From Phycicoccus sp. Soil748 (GTDB lineage: Bacteria > Actinomycetota > Actinomycetes > Actinomycetales > Dermatophilaceae), in assembly GCF_001428025.1 (NCBI RefSeq), contig NZ_LMSC01000005.1, positions 110,682 through 174,681 on the forward strand: DNA of 64,000 nucleotides, read 5' to 3'. Each line of letters starts with the position of its first letter. Position 1 is the first letter of the stretch. The notes below the pieces were generated by a model that worked only from the letters and a program-made list of their open reading frames with translations, made no database searches and was not told the origin of the DNA. This document shows, in pieces, positions 35,330 to 44,418 of this stretch. Both the position numbers and the translations under genes were made by a program.

Positions 35330-36265
35330 GTGAGAAGGGGACCGGCCCGTCTGGGGTCAGCCGTGGTCAGTGTCCTGGTCGCCCTCGTCGGGGTCGCCAC
35401 GTTCGCCTCACCGGCGAGCGCGGCGGCCCGCGACGGGGCCTGCAACAGTGGCGAGTTCTGCTACTACTACAACAGCAACCAAGCCGGGTCGGTCTCCGAC
35501 TTCGCCGACTCCCTCGACGACTACGGCGCGACCCAGCCCAGCTGCTACGAGTTCAAGGGCGCAGGCGCAGGCCAGGGGATCTGCGTCAAGAACAACGCGG
35601 CGTCGGTCTGGAACCGCACCGGCAAGACCGTCCGGGTCTACTACAACAGCAACTTCGCCGGAGCCCACCAGGACTTCGCGCCGGGCGCGCAGGCAAACCT
35701 CAACGCGACGCTGAAGAACAACAACGCGTCGCACGAGCTCCTGGCCTCCGGCCCGACGGGGTGCCACACCGACGGGACCAACACCACGCTTCCCAGCTCG
35801 ATCCTGGTGTACCGGGTCTCGCTCGGCCGCGTGGACCGGGTGGCGTTCAAGACGTACGTCAAGAACGTCCTGCCGAACGAGTGGGTCCCGAGCTGGCCGG
35901 CGGCGTCGCTCAAGTCCGGGGCCATGGCGGTGAAGAGCTACGGCTGGTACTGGGCGCTGCACTCCACCCGCACGACCTCGTGGGGAGCCTGTTACGACGT
36001 CCGGGACGACACGGGGGACCAGGTGTACCGGCCCGGTACCGCGGTGTCCTCGACCAGCTCCGCGGTCGACGCGACGTGGGGCACCCGGATGACCCGCAGC
36101 GGCAACATCCTCCAGGCGCACTACTGCTCGACGACCACGGCATGTGGCGCCTGGGTGGCGGGCAACTGGATGTCGCAGTACGGCTCGCGTGACCTGGCCC
36201 AAGCGGGGCACGGCTACGCATACATCCTCAACCACTACTACGACAACGTCGTGCTCACCTCCTAG
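35330..36265 (+). CDS. Secreted I36-inhibitor-domain protein with SpoIID/LytB domain
   Basis: A 311-residue secreted protein, start GTG 35330 with GGAGGA five bases upstream. Signal peptide to about residue 31, then an I36-type domain with the same cysteine pattern as the neighbour (CNSGEFCYYYNSNQAGSVSD, CYEFKGAGAGQGICVKNNAA). The C-terminal domain is SpoIID/LytB-like: FKTYVKNVLPNEWVPSWPA (with the essential Glu), SGAMAVKSYGWYWALHST and NWMSQYGSRDLAQAGHGYAY. SpoIID proteins are lytic transglycosylases that cleave denuded glycan, which would complement an NlpC/P60-like enzyme. The gene lies 26 bases after the first I36 gene, so the two are likely co-transcribed. Confidence 0.82.
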   Translation: MRRGPARLGSAVVSVLVALVGVATFASPASAAARDGACNSGEFCYYYNSNQAGSVSDFADSLDDYGATQPSCYEFKGAGAGQGICVKNNAASVWNRTGKTVRVYYNSNFAGAHQDFAPGAQANLNATLKNNNASHELLASGPTGCHTDGTNTTLPSSILVYRVSLGRVDRVAFKTYVKNVLPNEWVPSWPAASLKSGAMAVKSYGWYWALHSTRTTSWGACYDVRDDTGDQVYRPGTAVSSTSSAVDATWGTRMTRSGNILQAHYCSTTTACGAWVAGNWMSQYGSRDLAQAGHGYAYILNHYYDNVVLTS

Positions 36266-36460
36266 GCCAAGCACTCCAGGTCCCGTCCGGGTGGTCGTCC
36301 AGCAGGCGGCGGCTCCGGGCGGGACCTTGGGCCATCCCGGGCAACAACTCCCATTTGATGGCTTCTGCGGTTGATTGCCCCTTTTGGTATCGGCCCTCGT
36401 GGCGTAGCGTCCCTCTCGCGGCCCCGACGGGCGGGGCCGGGGGACGGCCGGGAGGGCGCC

Positions 36461-37390
36461 GTGGGGGACGTCGCGGGGCAAGCCACGTGGACGACGAGGG
36501 CCGAGGCCATCGAGGACTTCGCGCGGGAGCTCGCAGACCTGCGCGAGTCGGTGGGACGACCGTCGTTCCGGGCCATGGCGGGGCGGTCGAAGGTCATCTC
36601 GCACACGACCCTGCACGAGGCGGTGCACGGCAACCGCCTGCCCAGCTGGGCGACGACCGTCGAGTTCGTCAAGGCCTGTGGAGCCGATCCGGCGGCGTAC
36701 CGGGACCGGTGGGAAGGGGCGGCCAGGTCGGCCGGGTGCCTGGCCAGGGCCGTCGTGCCGTCCTTGCCTGACCCGGCCCTGCCACTCGTCGTCGAACCAC
36801 TCGTCGTCGAACCACCCGTCGTCGAACCACTCATCGGCCCAGCGGCGTCCCCCACCACAGGCCGGCGTCGACCGCGACGGGCTGTGACGGCGCTCGCCGC
36901 AGCTGCCCTCCTCGCATCGGCGGGTGGCGTGGCATGGTCGGTCGCAGGCCACGCCGAGACGCCGGCGGCCGCGCCGCCGCCGGTCGCCCGTGACTGCCCC
37001 GTACGCCGGGCCAACCCCCCTGCGGCAGCCCCGGTCCACGCAGGGGACCGCGCGGCGTTCGTCGCCGACGTGACCTTGCCGGACTGCAGCCACGTGGCCA
37101 GGGGACAGCGCGTCGACAAGGTCTGGCGCCTGAAGAACGCGGGCAGTGTCCCGTGGGCCGGCTACACGCTGCACCGTCTCGACGTGCCGCAGGGCCGTGA
37201 CGAGTGCCAGACGATCCCCGATGTCCCGGTCCCGGACACCGCGCCCGGTGGCCTGGTCGACGTCGAGGTCCAGGTCAGCGTCCCCCCGACGGCCGGGTTC
37301 TGCCTCGTGCGCTACAAGATGGTCGACGGCGACGGCGTCGTGGCGTTCCCCGGGAGCCGGCCCGTCACCTTCCAGCTCGTCGTCGACTGA
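36461..37390 (+). CDS. HTH-TM-Nbr1 (FW) domain protein
   Basis: A 309-residue protein starting at GTG 36461 with GGAGG five bases upstream. The N-terminal 85 residues form a helix-turn-helix-like region common in actinobacterial regulators ([40 protein letters not shown]). [11 protein letters not shown] repeat of three copies follows (DNA 36783-36832), then a single transmembrane helix ([21 protein letters not shown]). An extracellular Nbr1-like Ig domain follows ([40 protein letters not shown]). This arrangement suggests an inside-out sensor: DNA-binding in the cytoplasm, ligand in the wall space. Its role beside two wall-active secreted genes is unknown. Confidence 0.7.
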   Translation: MGDVAGQATWTTRAEAIEDFARELADLRESVGRPSFRAMAGRSKVISHTTLHEAVHGNRLPSWATTVEFVKACGADPAAYRDRWEGAARSAGCLARAVVPSLPDPALPLVVEPLVVEPPVVEPLIGPAASPTTGRRRPRRAVTALAAAALLASAGGVAWSVAGHAETPAAAPPPVARDCPVRRANPPAAAPVHAGDRAAFVADVTLPDCSHVARGQRVDKVWRLKNAGSVPWAGYTLHRLDVPQGRDECQTIPDVPVPDTAPGGLVDVEVQVSVPPTAGFCLVRYKMVDGDGVVAFPGSRPVTFQLVVD

Positions 37391-37473
37391 GCCGGTCACG
37401 TCCCGACGGGACCGGGTCGGTGAGATTCCTCGCACCCGTCGCACCCGCGGAGCCCGACCGCGCACGACAGGAC

Positions 37474-37479
37474 TAGTCT
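37474..37479 (+). promoter_or_regulatory. Putative -10 element for sucC (TAGTCT)
   Basis: TAGTCT in GGACTAGTCTCGGGG lies about 42 bases before the sucC GTG start. The upstream region has no clear -35 match. Confidence 0.4.
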
Positions 37480-37520
37480 CGGGGCCGAACCTCACCCATC
37501 AGCAGACGAGGACGTCAGAC

Positions 37521-38708
37521 GTGGATCTGTTCGAATACCAGGCTCGAGACATGTTCGAGAAGCACGGCGTACCCGTGCTGGCCGGCGCCACCGCCACCAC
37601 CCCGCAGCAGGCTCGTGAAGCCGCCGAGGCCATCGGCCCCAAGAGCGGCGGGGTCACCGTCGTCAAGGCCCAGGTGAAGACCGGCGGGCGCGGAAAGGCC
37701 GGCGGCGTCAAGGTCGCCAAGAGCGCCGACGAGGCGCAGCAGCACGCGCAGGCCATCCTCGGCATGGACATCAAGGGCCACACCGTGGGCACCGTGATGA
37801 TCGCCCAGGGCGCGCGCATCGCCGAGGAGTACTACTTCTCCGTGCTGCTCGACCGGGCCAACCGCTCCTACCTCGCGATGTGCAGCAAGGAGGGCGGTAT
37901 GGAGATCGAGCAGCTCGCGGTCGAGCGTCCCGAGGCCCTCGCCCGCATCGCGGTCGACCCCAACACCGGCATCGACGCGGCCAAGGCCGCCGAGATCGTC
38001 GAGGCCGCCGGGTTCGACGCCGAGACCGGCGCCAAGATCGCCCCGGTGCTCGAGAAGCTGTGGGAGGTCTACCGCGACGAGGACGCCACGCTCGTCGAGG
38101 TCAACCCGCTGGTGAAGACCGAGGACGGCGACATCGTTGCGCTCGACGGCAAGGTGACCCTCGACGCCAACGCCGACTTCCGCCACCCCGACCACGAGGC
38201 GCTCGAGGACAAGGCTGCGGCGGACCCGCTCGAGGCCGCGGCCAAGGAGAAGGGCCTCAACTACGTCAAGCTCGACGGTTCAGTCGGCATCATCGGCAAC
38301 GGCGCGGGCCTGGTCATGTCGACCCTCGACGTCGTCGCCTACGCCGGTGAGGAGTTCGCCGGGTCGCCCAAGCCCGCCAACTTCCTCGACATCGGGGGCG
38401 GCGCCTCCGCCGAGGTCATGGCCAACGGACTGCACATCATCCTCGGCGACGCGCAGGTGAAGTCGGTGTTCGTCAACGTGTTCGGTGGCATCACCTCCTG
38501 CGACGCCGTCGCCAACGGCATCGTCGGCGCGCTCAACGCGCTCGGCGACGAGGCGACCAAGCCGCTCGTCGTGCGGCTCGACGGCAACAACGTGGAGGAG
38601 GGCCGGCGCATCCTCGCCGAGGCCAACCACCCGCTGGTGACCATCGAAGAGACCATGGACGGCGCGGCCCGCAAGGCCGCCGAGCTGGCTTCGGCCGCCA
38701 CGAACTGA
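37521..38708 (+). CDS. sucC: Succinyl-CoA synthetase (ADP-forming) subunit beta
   Basis: A 395-residue ATP-grasp protein of normal length. It begins [20 protein letters not shown], the conserved N-terminus of SucC, and includes [19 protein letters not shown] for ATP binding. The C-terminal half carries [20 protein letters not shown] and [20 protein letters not shown] (CoA-ligase domain). It forms succinate, CoA and ATP-linked steps of the TCA cycle together with SucD. GTG 37521 is preceded by GAGGA eight bases away. sucD starts 22 bases after the stop, so the two form a standard operon. Confidence 0.97.
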   Translation: MDLFEYQARDMFEKHGVPVLAGATATTPQQAREAAEAIGPKSGGVTVVKAQVKTGGRGKAGGVKVAKSADEAQQHAQAILGMDIKGHTVGTVMIAQGARIAEEYYFSVLLDRANRSYLAMCSKEGGMEIEQLAVERPEALARIAVDPNTGIDAAKAAEIVEAAGFDAETGAKIAPVLEKLWEVYRDEDATLVEVNPLVKTEDGDIVALDGKVTLDANADFRHPDHEALEDKAAADPLEAAAKEKGLNYVKLDGSVGIIGNGAGLVMSTLDVVAYAGEEFAGSPKPANFLDIGGGASAEVMANGLHIILGDAQVKSVFVNVFGGITSCDAVANGIVGALNALGDEATKPLVVRLDGNNVEEGRRILAEANHPLVTIEETMDGAARKAAELASAATN

Positions 38709-38730
38709 CAAGGGCCGGGAAAACACAACA

Positions 38731-39624
38731 ATGGCAATCTTTCTCGATGAGAACTCCAAGGTCATCGTCCAGGGCATGACCGGCTCCGAGGGCATGAAGC
38801 ACACGCAGCGCATGCTCGCCTCGGGCACCTCGATCGTCGGCGGCGTCAACCCGCGCAAGGCCGGCACCACGGTCGAGTTCGACGGCGGCACCACCGTGCC
38901 CGTCTTCGGCACGGTCGCCGAGGCGATGAAGGAGACCGGCGCCAACGTGTCGGTCATCTTCGTCCCGCCGGCCTTCGCCAAGTCGGCCGTGGTCGAGGCC
39001 ATCGACGCCGCCATCCCGCTCGCCGTGGTCATCACCGAGGGCATCGCGGTCAAGGACTCCGCGGAGTTCTACGCCTACTCCAGGACCAAGGGCACGACCC
39101 GCATCGTCGGCCCCAACTGCCCGGGCCTGATCAGCCCCGGGAAGTCCAACGCCGGCATCATCCCCGCCAACATCGCGGGTGCCGGCCGCATCGGCCTGGT
39201 GTCGAAGTCGGGCACGCTGACCTACCAGATGATGTACGAGCTGCGGGAGTTCGGCTTCTCCTCCGCCGTCGGCATCGGCGGTGACCCGATCATCGGCACC
39301 ACCCACATCGACTGCCTCGAGGCGTTCGAGAAGGACCCGGAGACCGACGCCATCGTCATGATCGGCGAGATCGGCGGCGACGCCGAGGAGCGCGCGGCTG
39401 CCTACATCAAGGAGCACGTGACCAAGCCGGTCGTCGGCTACGTCGCCGGGTTCACCGCCCCCGAGGGCAAGACCATGGGCCACGCCGGCGCCATCGTCTC
39501 GGGCTCGGCCGGCACGGCTGCCGCCAAGCAGGAGGCCCTCGAGGCCGCGGGCGTGAAGGTCGGCAAGACGCCGTCCGCCACGGCCGACCTCATGCGCGAG
39601 ATCATGCGAAGCCTCAAGGGCTGA
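38731..39624 (+). CDS. sucD: Succinyl-CoA synthetase subunit alpha
   Basis: A 297-residue protein of normal length. It has the CoA-binding N-terminal domain ([20 protein letters not shown]) and the phosphohistidine loop in [20 protein letters not shown] near residue 250. Residues [18 protein letters not shown] match the second ligand-binding segment. It pairs with SucC in the TCA cycle. It starts 22 bases after sucC. A strong hairpin follows the stop, so the operon probably ends here. Confidence 0.97.
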   Translation: MAIFLDENSKVIVQGMTGSEGMKHTQRMLASGTSIVGGVNPRKAGTTVEFDGGTTVPVFGTVAEAMKETGANVSVIFVPPAFAKSAVVEAIDAAIPLAVVITEGIAVKDSAEFYAYSRTKGTTRIVGPNCPGLISPGKSNAGIIPANIAGAGRIGLVSKSGTLTYQMMYELREFGFSSAVGIGGDPIIGTTHIDCLEAFEKDPETDAIVMIGEIGGDAEERAAAYIKEHVTKPVVGYVAGFTAPEGKTMGHAGAIVSGSAGTAAAKQEALEAAGVKVGKTPSATADLMREIMRSLKG

Positions 39625-39661
39625 GCACCTGCACAAGTAGCCTGTCCCGCAAGGGATCGCA

Positions 39662-39696
39662 CGAAGGCCGTCACCCCGGTGGGGTGACGGCCTTCG
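39662..39696 (+). terminator. Terminator after sucCD
   Basis: A perfect 16-bp stem (CGAAGGCCGTCACCCC, 39662-39677, and its complement 39681-39696) with a three-base loop lies 37 bases after sucD. The following gene is on the other strand (stop 39756), so it may act in both directions. Confidence 0.85.
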
Positions 39697-39755
39697 CGTT
39701 GTCCGCTGTGCCCTGTGCCGTGTGGCCGGCGGCTGCTGCCGGCCACACGGACGTG

Positions 39756-41186
39756 CTACTTCTGGCGGGCGAGGTTGAGGAGCCGGTCGAGCTCGGCGAA
39801 GCCCTGGGCCGGGTCGGACGCCTTGGTGATGACGACGGTCGACACGGCGCCGGAGGTGCGCTGGGCGGTGACGCCCACCCACTCCAAGAGCGTCGGGGTG
39901 CCGTCGGTGGAGACGGTGTCCAGCCGCCAGGTGCCGGCGGTCGGGCCGGCAGTCGACCGCACCGTGCCGTTGCCCGTCGAGCAGCCCTTGCCGAACAGCG
40001 CCTTCGCCTCAGCGAGGCGCGCGTCGACGTAGGCCTGCTGGGCGTCAGGACCGGAGGACTCGTCGAGCTGGACGCGCTGCCGTCCGATGTACCCGGTGCT
40101 GCTGGTGCCGACCCGCACCGAGACGACCCCGACCCGGCCGCCGACACCGGCCTGCTGCTGGTCGGTCTCGCACGAGGCGACCGCGGTCGAGCCCTCCATC
40201 GCCCCTGGTCCGGCGGTCGTCGCGGCCCCACCGGTGAGTGCGGACGACTTCCACTGCGAGGCTGCGACGAACAGCTTCCACGACGGGACGGGCGACGGCC
40301 CGACGACCGTCATCTGCTGGTCGACCGCCTTGGGACCCGTGAACGTCGGGCTGCTCGTGGTGGAGGCGGTGCCCTTGGTGCCGGTGCCGTACCGCGCGAG
40401 GCGCTTCTGCGCGGTGGAGACGAGCTCCTGCACCTGGGTCAGCGTGAAGCCCGACTTCGGGCGGTCGTTCTGGTTGACCTGGAGGACGACGACGTCGTGC
40501 TTGCCGGCCACCACCGCCCACCAGCCTGACCCGGCGTCGCCGGCGGTGTAGGAGTAGACGCGCTGACCCGTGCCGGACGACGCCGGCGTGACCTTGTAGC
40601 CGGGGGCGAGGCGGCAACCGGCGATGTCCGAGGCGACGCCGTCCGCGGCGGTGGTCGCGTCCTGGCCGGCACCGATCCGGAACCGCACCTGGCCGCCCTG
40701 CATCTCCGGAGTCCGGGTGACCTCCTCCTGCTGCACCTTGGTGCCGGGCTCGGACTGCAGGCACTCCACGGGCCCGAAGCCCTTCACCGGGGTGAGCAGG
40801 ACCGAGCCGGTGAGCCCGAGCGACGAGGCCCACTCGCCGACCAGGGGGAGTGCCCCGGGTTGGTCGAGGGTGTCGGCCGGTGTCGTGGTCGTGGTCGTGG
40901 TCGACGGGGGCGTGGTCGTCGCGGTCCGCGCACTCGAGGCGGGCGTCAGGGGCGTCCTCGTCGAGGACGGGCCCCACGCGGCATACCCGACGGTACCGGC
41001 GACGACCACGGCGGCGGCCGCTGCCGCGGTCAGCCCGAGAAACCGGTGGCGCCGACGCGCCCGCCCCCTCGCCCTGACGAAGCGGACGTCCGGCAGCGGC
41101 ACGGCCTCGACGTCGCGGCGCAGCGTCGCCATGGCACGACGCAGCTGGGCGTCGTCGCCCGCTGTCCAGTCCTCGTGCTCAGCCAT
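39756..41186 (-). CDS. Membrane-anchored partner of the SigE-family sigma factor (putative anti-sigma)
   Basis: A 476-residue protein. An N-terminal cytoplasmic stretch (about 45 residues, basic near the end, [14 protein letters not shown]) precedes one transmembrane helix (LTAAAAAAVVVAGTVGYAA). A Thr-rich linker with a nine-Thr-like tract (TTTPPSTTTTTTTPAD) follows, then an extracellular region of about 370 residues, roughly two similar halves (WASSLGLTGSVLL ..., SQWKSSALTGGAA...). It overlaps the sigma-factor gene by 8 bases, which argues that it is the cognate membrane regulator. The classical anti-sigma zinc motif is not visible, so the mechanism is uncertain. Confidence 0.65.
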   Translation of the reverse strand: MAEHEDWTAGDDAQLRRAMATLRRDVEAVPLPDVRFVRARGRARRRHRFLGLTAAAAAAVVVAGTVGYAAWGPSSTRTPLTPASSARTATTTPPSTTTTTTTPADTLDQPGALPLVGEWASSLGLTGSVLLTPVKGFGPVECLQSEPGTKVQQEEVTRTPEMQGGQVRFRIGAGQDATTAADGVASDIAGCRLAPGYKVTPASSGTGQRVYSYTAGDAGSGWWAVVAGKHDVVVLQVNQNDRPKSGFTLTQVQELVSTAQKRLARYGTGTKGTASTTSSPTFTGPKAVDQQMTVVGPSPVPSWKLFVAASQWKSSALTGGAATTAGPGAMEGSTAVASCETDQQQAGVGGRVGVVSVRVGTSSTGYIGRQRVQLDESSGPDAQQAYVDARLAEAKALFGKGCSTGNGTVRSTAGPTAGTWRLDTVSTDGTPTLLEWVGVTAQRTSGAVSTVVITKASDPAQGFAELDRLLNLARQK

Positions 41187-41679
41187 GACTGCTCTCCTCG
41201 TGACGCAGGGCCTGCGCGAGCTGCGCGCGGCCCCGGTGCAGGCGCGCCTTGACGGTGCCTGCGGGGGTGTTGGTCTCGTGGGCGATCTGCTCGATGCTCA
41301 GGTCGCCGATGTAGTGCATGGTCACGGCCTCGCGGACCGGGGCGGGCAGCGTGCGCAGCGCCGCGACGACGGCCACCCGGTCCTCCGTCGGCGGGCCGGT
41401 GGTGTCGTGCGTCCCGTGCCGCTCGTAGGCCCGGTCCTGGCTCGTCTTCTTGCGCCACCCGGAGATGGCGATCCGCCGGGCGACAGTGCGGACCCAGGCG
41501 AGCGGGTCCTCGTGGGTCCGGACCGTCGACCACTGCTGCCAGGCGCGCGCATACGCCTCCTGCGTGCTGTCCTGGGCGACGGTGAGGTCGCCGGTGAAGG
41601 CGTAGACGAGGTGCACCACCCGGCGGGCGGTGTCACGGTAGAACGCGTCGAACTCCGCCTCCGCGGACTGCGCGCCCAT
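41179..41679 (-). CDS. SigE-family ECF RNA polymerase sigma factor
   Basis: A 166-residue ECF-type sigma factor. Region 2 has FDAFYRDTARRVVHLVYAFT and STQEAYARAWQQWSTVRTHE (about residues 8-55), and region 4 has LPAPVREAVTMHYIGDLSIE and TPAGTVKARLHRGRAQLAQA for the -35 helix-turn-helix. It resembles the actinobacterial SigE family (TIGR02983-like). ATG 41679 has GGAGG five bases upstream. Its stop overlaps the start of the putative membrane regulator, so the pair should be co-expressed and perhaps autoregulated. The target promoters are unknown. Confidence 0.9.
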   Translation of the reverse strand: MGAQSAEAEFDAFYRDTARRVVHLVYAFTGDLTVAQDSTQEAYARAWQQWSTVRTHEDPLAWVRTVARRIAISGWRKKTSQDRAYERHGTHDTTGPPTEDRVAVVAALRTLPAPVREAVTMHYIGDLSIEQIAHETNTPAGTVKARLHRGRAQLAQALRHEESSHG

Positions 41680-41853
41680 CGCCACCTCCCGCCTGTGCAG
41701 CGCCGCGGTGCCGACGCCTGGTTCCCTCACGGCCATCACACCGCAGCAGACGCGCTCGTGCCCGCTCCGGTTGCGGCGCGTTCGGACATTTCTCGCCCCT
41801 GCCCGGCGTTGCTGCGTCGGCGCGGCGTGGTCGTCGGCGACGATAGGCCGGAC

Positions 41854-43086
41854 ATGACTGTGATGGAGCTGCTGCGCAAGGGAACGTCGACCACGGGCGG
41901 GCCCGACCCCCGGGGGCTCCACCGCACCCTCCTCGCCGGCGCGGGCGCCGCGAGCGCGTCGGCGCTCGCCTTCGTGCTCCCGGCCCTGCTCGTCTGGGTG
42001 GCCGCGTCGCAGAGCACCGTCGAGTGGACGACCGCCCTGGGCGTCGGTGCCGGCCTCTGGCTCCTCGGGGGCGGCGCGCACCTCACCCTCGGCGGGACGC
42101 CCGTGACCGTCGTCCCGCTCCTCTTCCTCGCGCTCGCCGTCGTCGGCGGCGCGTGGGCCGCGCGTCGAGCCGTGCGGGAGACCACCGAGGACCGCACGGT
42201 CACCCTGGCCGGCGACGTCCTCCACCGCCCCCTCGCGCTCGCGACCGGTGCCTGGACGGTCGGGTATGCCGTCGCGGCGGCACTGTGGGCGGTCGTCGCC
42301 TTCGCGGCCGGCCCCGAGCCGGTCCTGTGGACGCTCGTGCTGCCGGTCGTCGTGGTCCCGGTCGCCGCTGCGGCTCTGGCGCTGAGGCGCTGCGTGCGCG
42401 CACGACCCGAGCTGGCCGGCCCGCGCCTGAGCCGACCCCCGTGGCTGCCGGACGTGGTCCGCAGGGCCCTGCGCCCGGGCGTCGAGGGCGCGGTCGGGTT
42501 GGTGGGCGCAGGCCTCGTCGCGTGCACCGTCTTGCTGGTGCTGCACTGGGGGCGCGTCACCCACCTGCAGGGCGAGCTCGCGCCGGGCCTCGTCGGCGGA
42601 GCGGTGCTGTCGCTGGCCCAGCTGCTGGTGCTGCCCAACCTCGGTCTCTGGGCCGTGTCGTTCATGGCCGGCACCGGGTTCTCCGCCGTCGAGGGAGCCT
42701 CGGCGACCTGGACCGGCTCGCGGACCTCGCTCATGCCCATGGTCCCCGTGCTCGGTGCGCTGCCCGAGCCGGGCGCGTTCGCGGGCATCGTCCCGGCCGT
42801 GGTCCTCGTCCCGGTCGCGGTGGGCGCCTTCGTGGGGTGGCGGTCGCTGCGCTCGGTCGCACGCCTGTCGCGCACCCGTACCAAGCTCCTGGTCACCGGC
42901 ACCGCGGTCGCCCTGGCCGCAGGCCTGCTCGGCCTGCTCGACGTCCTCGCCGGGTCGTCGCTCGGGGCCGCCCGCCTCTCGTCGATCGGGGCACCCGCCG
43001 GTGCGATGACGCTGGCCCTCCTCGTGGAGCTCGCCATCGGCGCCGGTCTCGTGCTGCTGTGGGACCGCTGGAAACTCCGGCGCTGA
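41854..43086 (+). CDS. DUF6350 family integral membrane protein
   Basis: A 410-residue polytopic protein with about eight to ten hydrophobic segments. Typical regions are LLAGAGAASASALAFVLPAL, a WVAASQSTVEWTTALGVGAG segment, NLGLWAVSFMAGTGFSAVEG, and ATWTGSRTSLMPMVPVLGAL, which matches the DUF6350 (formerly cell-division PerM-like) group. The gene typically precedes the purine genes purN-purH in actinobacteria, as it does here after one insertion. The function is not established. ATG 41854 has no obvious Shine-Dalgarno, and a TAGGCC sequence lies just upstream, so it may be leaderless. Confidence 0.8.
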   Translation: MTVMELLRKGTSTTGGPDPRGLHRTLLAGAGAASASALAFVLPALLVWVAASQSTVEWTTALGVGAGLWLLGGGAHLTLGGTPVTVVPLLFLALAVVGGAWAARRAVRETTEDRTVTLAGDVLHRPLALATGAWTVGYAVAAALWAVVAFAAGPEPVLWTLVLPVVVVPVAAAALALRRCVRARPELAGPRLSRPPWLPDVVRRALRPGVEGAVGLVGAGLVACTVLLVLHWGRVTHLQGELAPGLVGGAVLSLAQLLVLPNLGLWAVSFMAGTGFSAVEGASATWTGSRTSLMPMVPVLGALPEPGAFAGIVPAVVLVPVAVGAFVGWRSLRSVARLSRTRTKLLVTGTAVALAAGLLGLLDVLAGSSLGAARLSSIGAPAGAMTLALLVELAIGAGLVLLWDRWKLRR

Positions 43087-43259
43087 CCCCGGCTGTCGGG
43101 CGCGAATGATGCGGTGCCGGATTCCCGCGCGAGCCGCTGAGCCGGTTCCCGGCAACCTGCTGACCCGCTCCCGGCCTGCTCCTGACCTGCGGGTTCGTGT
43201 TCGCCCAGAGCGGACACCCTCGAGTGGAGGACCTCCGGCCGCCGTGTGACGGTGGGTCC

Positions 43260-44273
43260 ATGACGCGATTCGGGTACACCCTCATGACTGAGCAGTCAGG
43301 ACCGCGAGAGCTCGTGGGCTATGCCGTCGACGCCGAGCGCAGCGGGTTCGACTTCGCGGTGAGCAGCGACCACTACTCGCCGTGGCTGACCGAGCAGGGG
43401 CACGCGCCGTACGCGTGGACCGTCCTCGGGGCGGTCGCCCAGGCGACGTCGACGCTGGACCTCATGACCTACGTGACGTGTCCGACCATCCGCTACGAGC
43501 CGGCGGTCGTCGCGCAGAAGGCGGCCACCCTGTCGCTGCTGAGCGAGGGGCGGTTCACCCTCGGCCTCGGGAGCGGCGAGAACCTCAACGAGCACGTCGT
43601 GGGCGAGGGCTGGCCGATGGTCGGCGTGCGGCAGGACATGCTCGAGGAGGCCATCCACATCATCCGCGAGCTGCACACCGGCGAGCTGGTGACGTGGCAG
43701 GGGGAGTACTTCCGGGTCGACTCGGCCCGCGTCTGGGACTGCCCCGACGGTGGCGTGCCGATCGGCGTCGCGGTCTCGGGGGAGAAGTCCTTCGAGCGGT
43801 TCGGGCCGCTGGCCGACCACGTGATCGCGGTGCAGCCCGACGGCGAGCTGGTCAAGGGCTTCCTCGACTCGCGGCGGAAGGCGCAGGGCGACGGCCGGGC
43901 CGAGAGCACCCCGGCCGCAGGGGAGGCCCGCGCCATCGGGCAGATCCCGATCAGCTGGGACGCGGACGCCGACCGCGCCAAGGAGCGAGCGCACGAGCAG
44001 TTCCGCTGGTTCGGTGGTGGCTGGGCGGTCAACGCCGACCTGCCCACGCCGGCCGGTTTCGCGGCTGCCTCGCAGTTCGTCACCCCCGACGACGTGGCTG
44101 AGTCGATCCCCTGCGGGCCGGACCTCGACGCGATCGTCGAAGCCGTCTCGGCGTACTGGGAGGCCGGCTTCACCGACATCGCCCTGGTGCAGGTGGGGGA
44201 CGAGGGACAGCAGAGGTTCCTCGACGAGGCAGCCCAGCCACTGCTCGACAAGCTCCGCGCCGCCGCCCCCTGA
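43260..44273 (+). CDS. F420-dependent LLM class oxidoreductase (TIGR03557-like)
   Basis: A 337-residue TIM-barrel luciferase-like enzyme. It begins MTRFGYTLMTEQSGPRELVG, with AVSSDHYSPWLTEQGHAPYA (about residues 35-54), close to the pattern of F420-dependent glucose-6-phosphate dehydrogenase relatives. Later motifs are RFTLGLGSGENLNEHVVGEG and GVAVSGEKSFERFGPLADHV. F420 rather than FMN is the likely cofactor. The natural substrate is unknown. ATG 43260 is chosen because it matches the family N-terminus. A hairpin starts seven bases after the stop. Confidence 0.85.
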   Translation: MTRFGYTLMTEQSGPRELVGYAVDAERSGFDFAVSSDHYSPWLTEQGHAPYAWTVLGAVAQATSTLDLMTYVTCPTIRYEPAVVAQKAATLSLLSEGRFTLGLGSGENLNEHVVGEGWPMVGVRQDMLEEAIHIIRELHTGELVTWQGEYFRVDSARVWDCPDGGVPIGVAVSGEKSFERFGPLADHVIAVQPDGELVKGFLDSRRKAQGDGRAESTPAAGEARAIGQIPISWDADADRAKERAHEQFRWFGGGWAVNADLPTPAGFAAASQFVTPDDVAESIPCGPDLDAIVEAVSAYWEAGFTDIALVQVGDEGQQRFLDEAAQPLLDKLRAAAP

Positions 44274-44280
44274 CGGCCTG

Positions 44281-44349
44281 GCAAAGCGGGTGTCGTTCGA
44301 CAAGACCCCGAGAAATACGTCCCGGGTTGCCGAACGACGCCCGCTTTGC
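44281..44349 (+). repeat. Long imperfect hairpin after the F420 oxidoreductase gene
   Basis: Two 19-base arms (44281-44299, 44331-44349; one G·U wobble) flank a 31-base loop. The left arm is GCAAAGCGGGTGTCGTTCG. It starts seven bases after the stop codon, so it may end that transcript, but there is no U-tract. Arm length equals that of the hairpins at 26084 and 46738, although the sequence differs. Confidence 0.85.
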
Positions 44350-44418
44350 AGGGGGAAGGGGTGGCCCGCGTGACCTCCGGGCGTGGACGCGGGTGCCGTG
44401 CCACTCCCCACGGTCGGT

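Noticed and set aside
40624..41853. An N-terminal extension of the DUF6350 gene by about 410 codons upstream of 41854
   Set aside because: The open frame lies antisense to the sigma factor and its membrane partner, and the family N-terminus matches ATG 41854.
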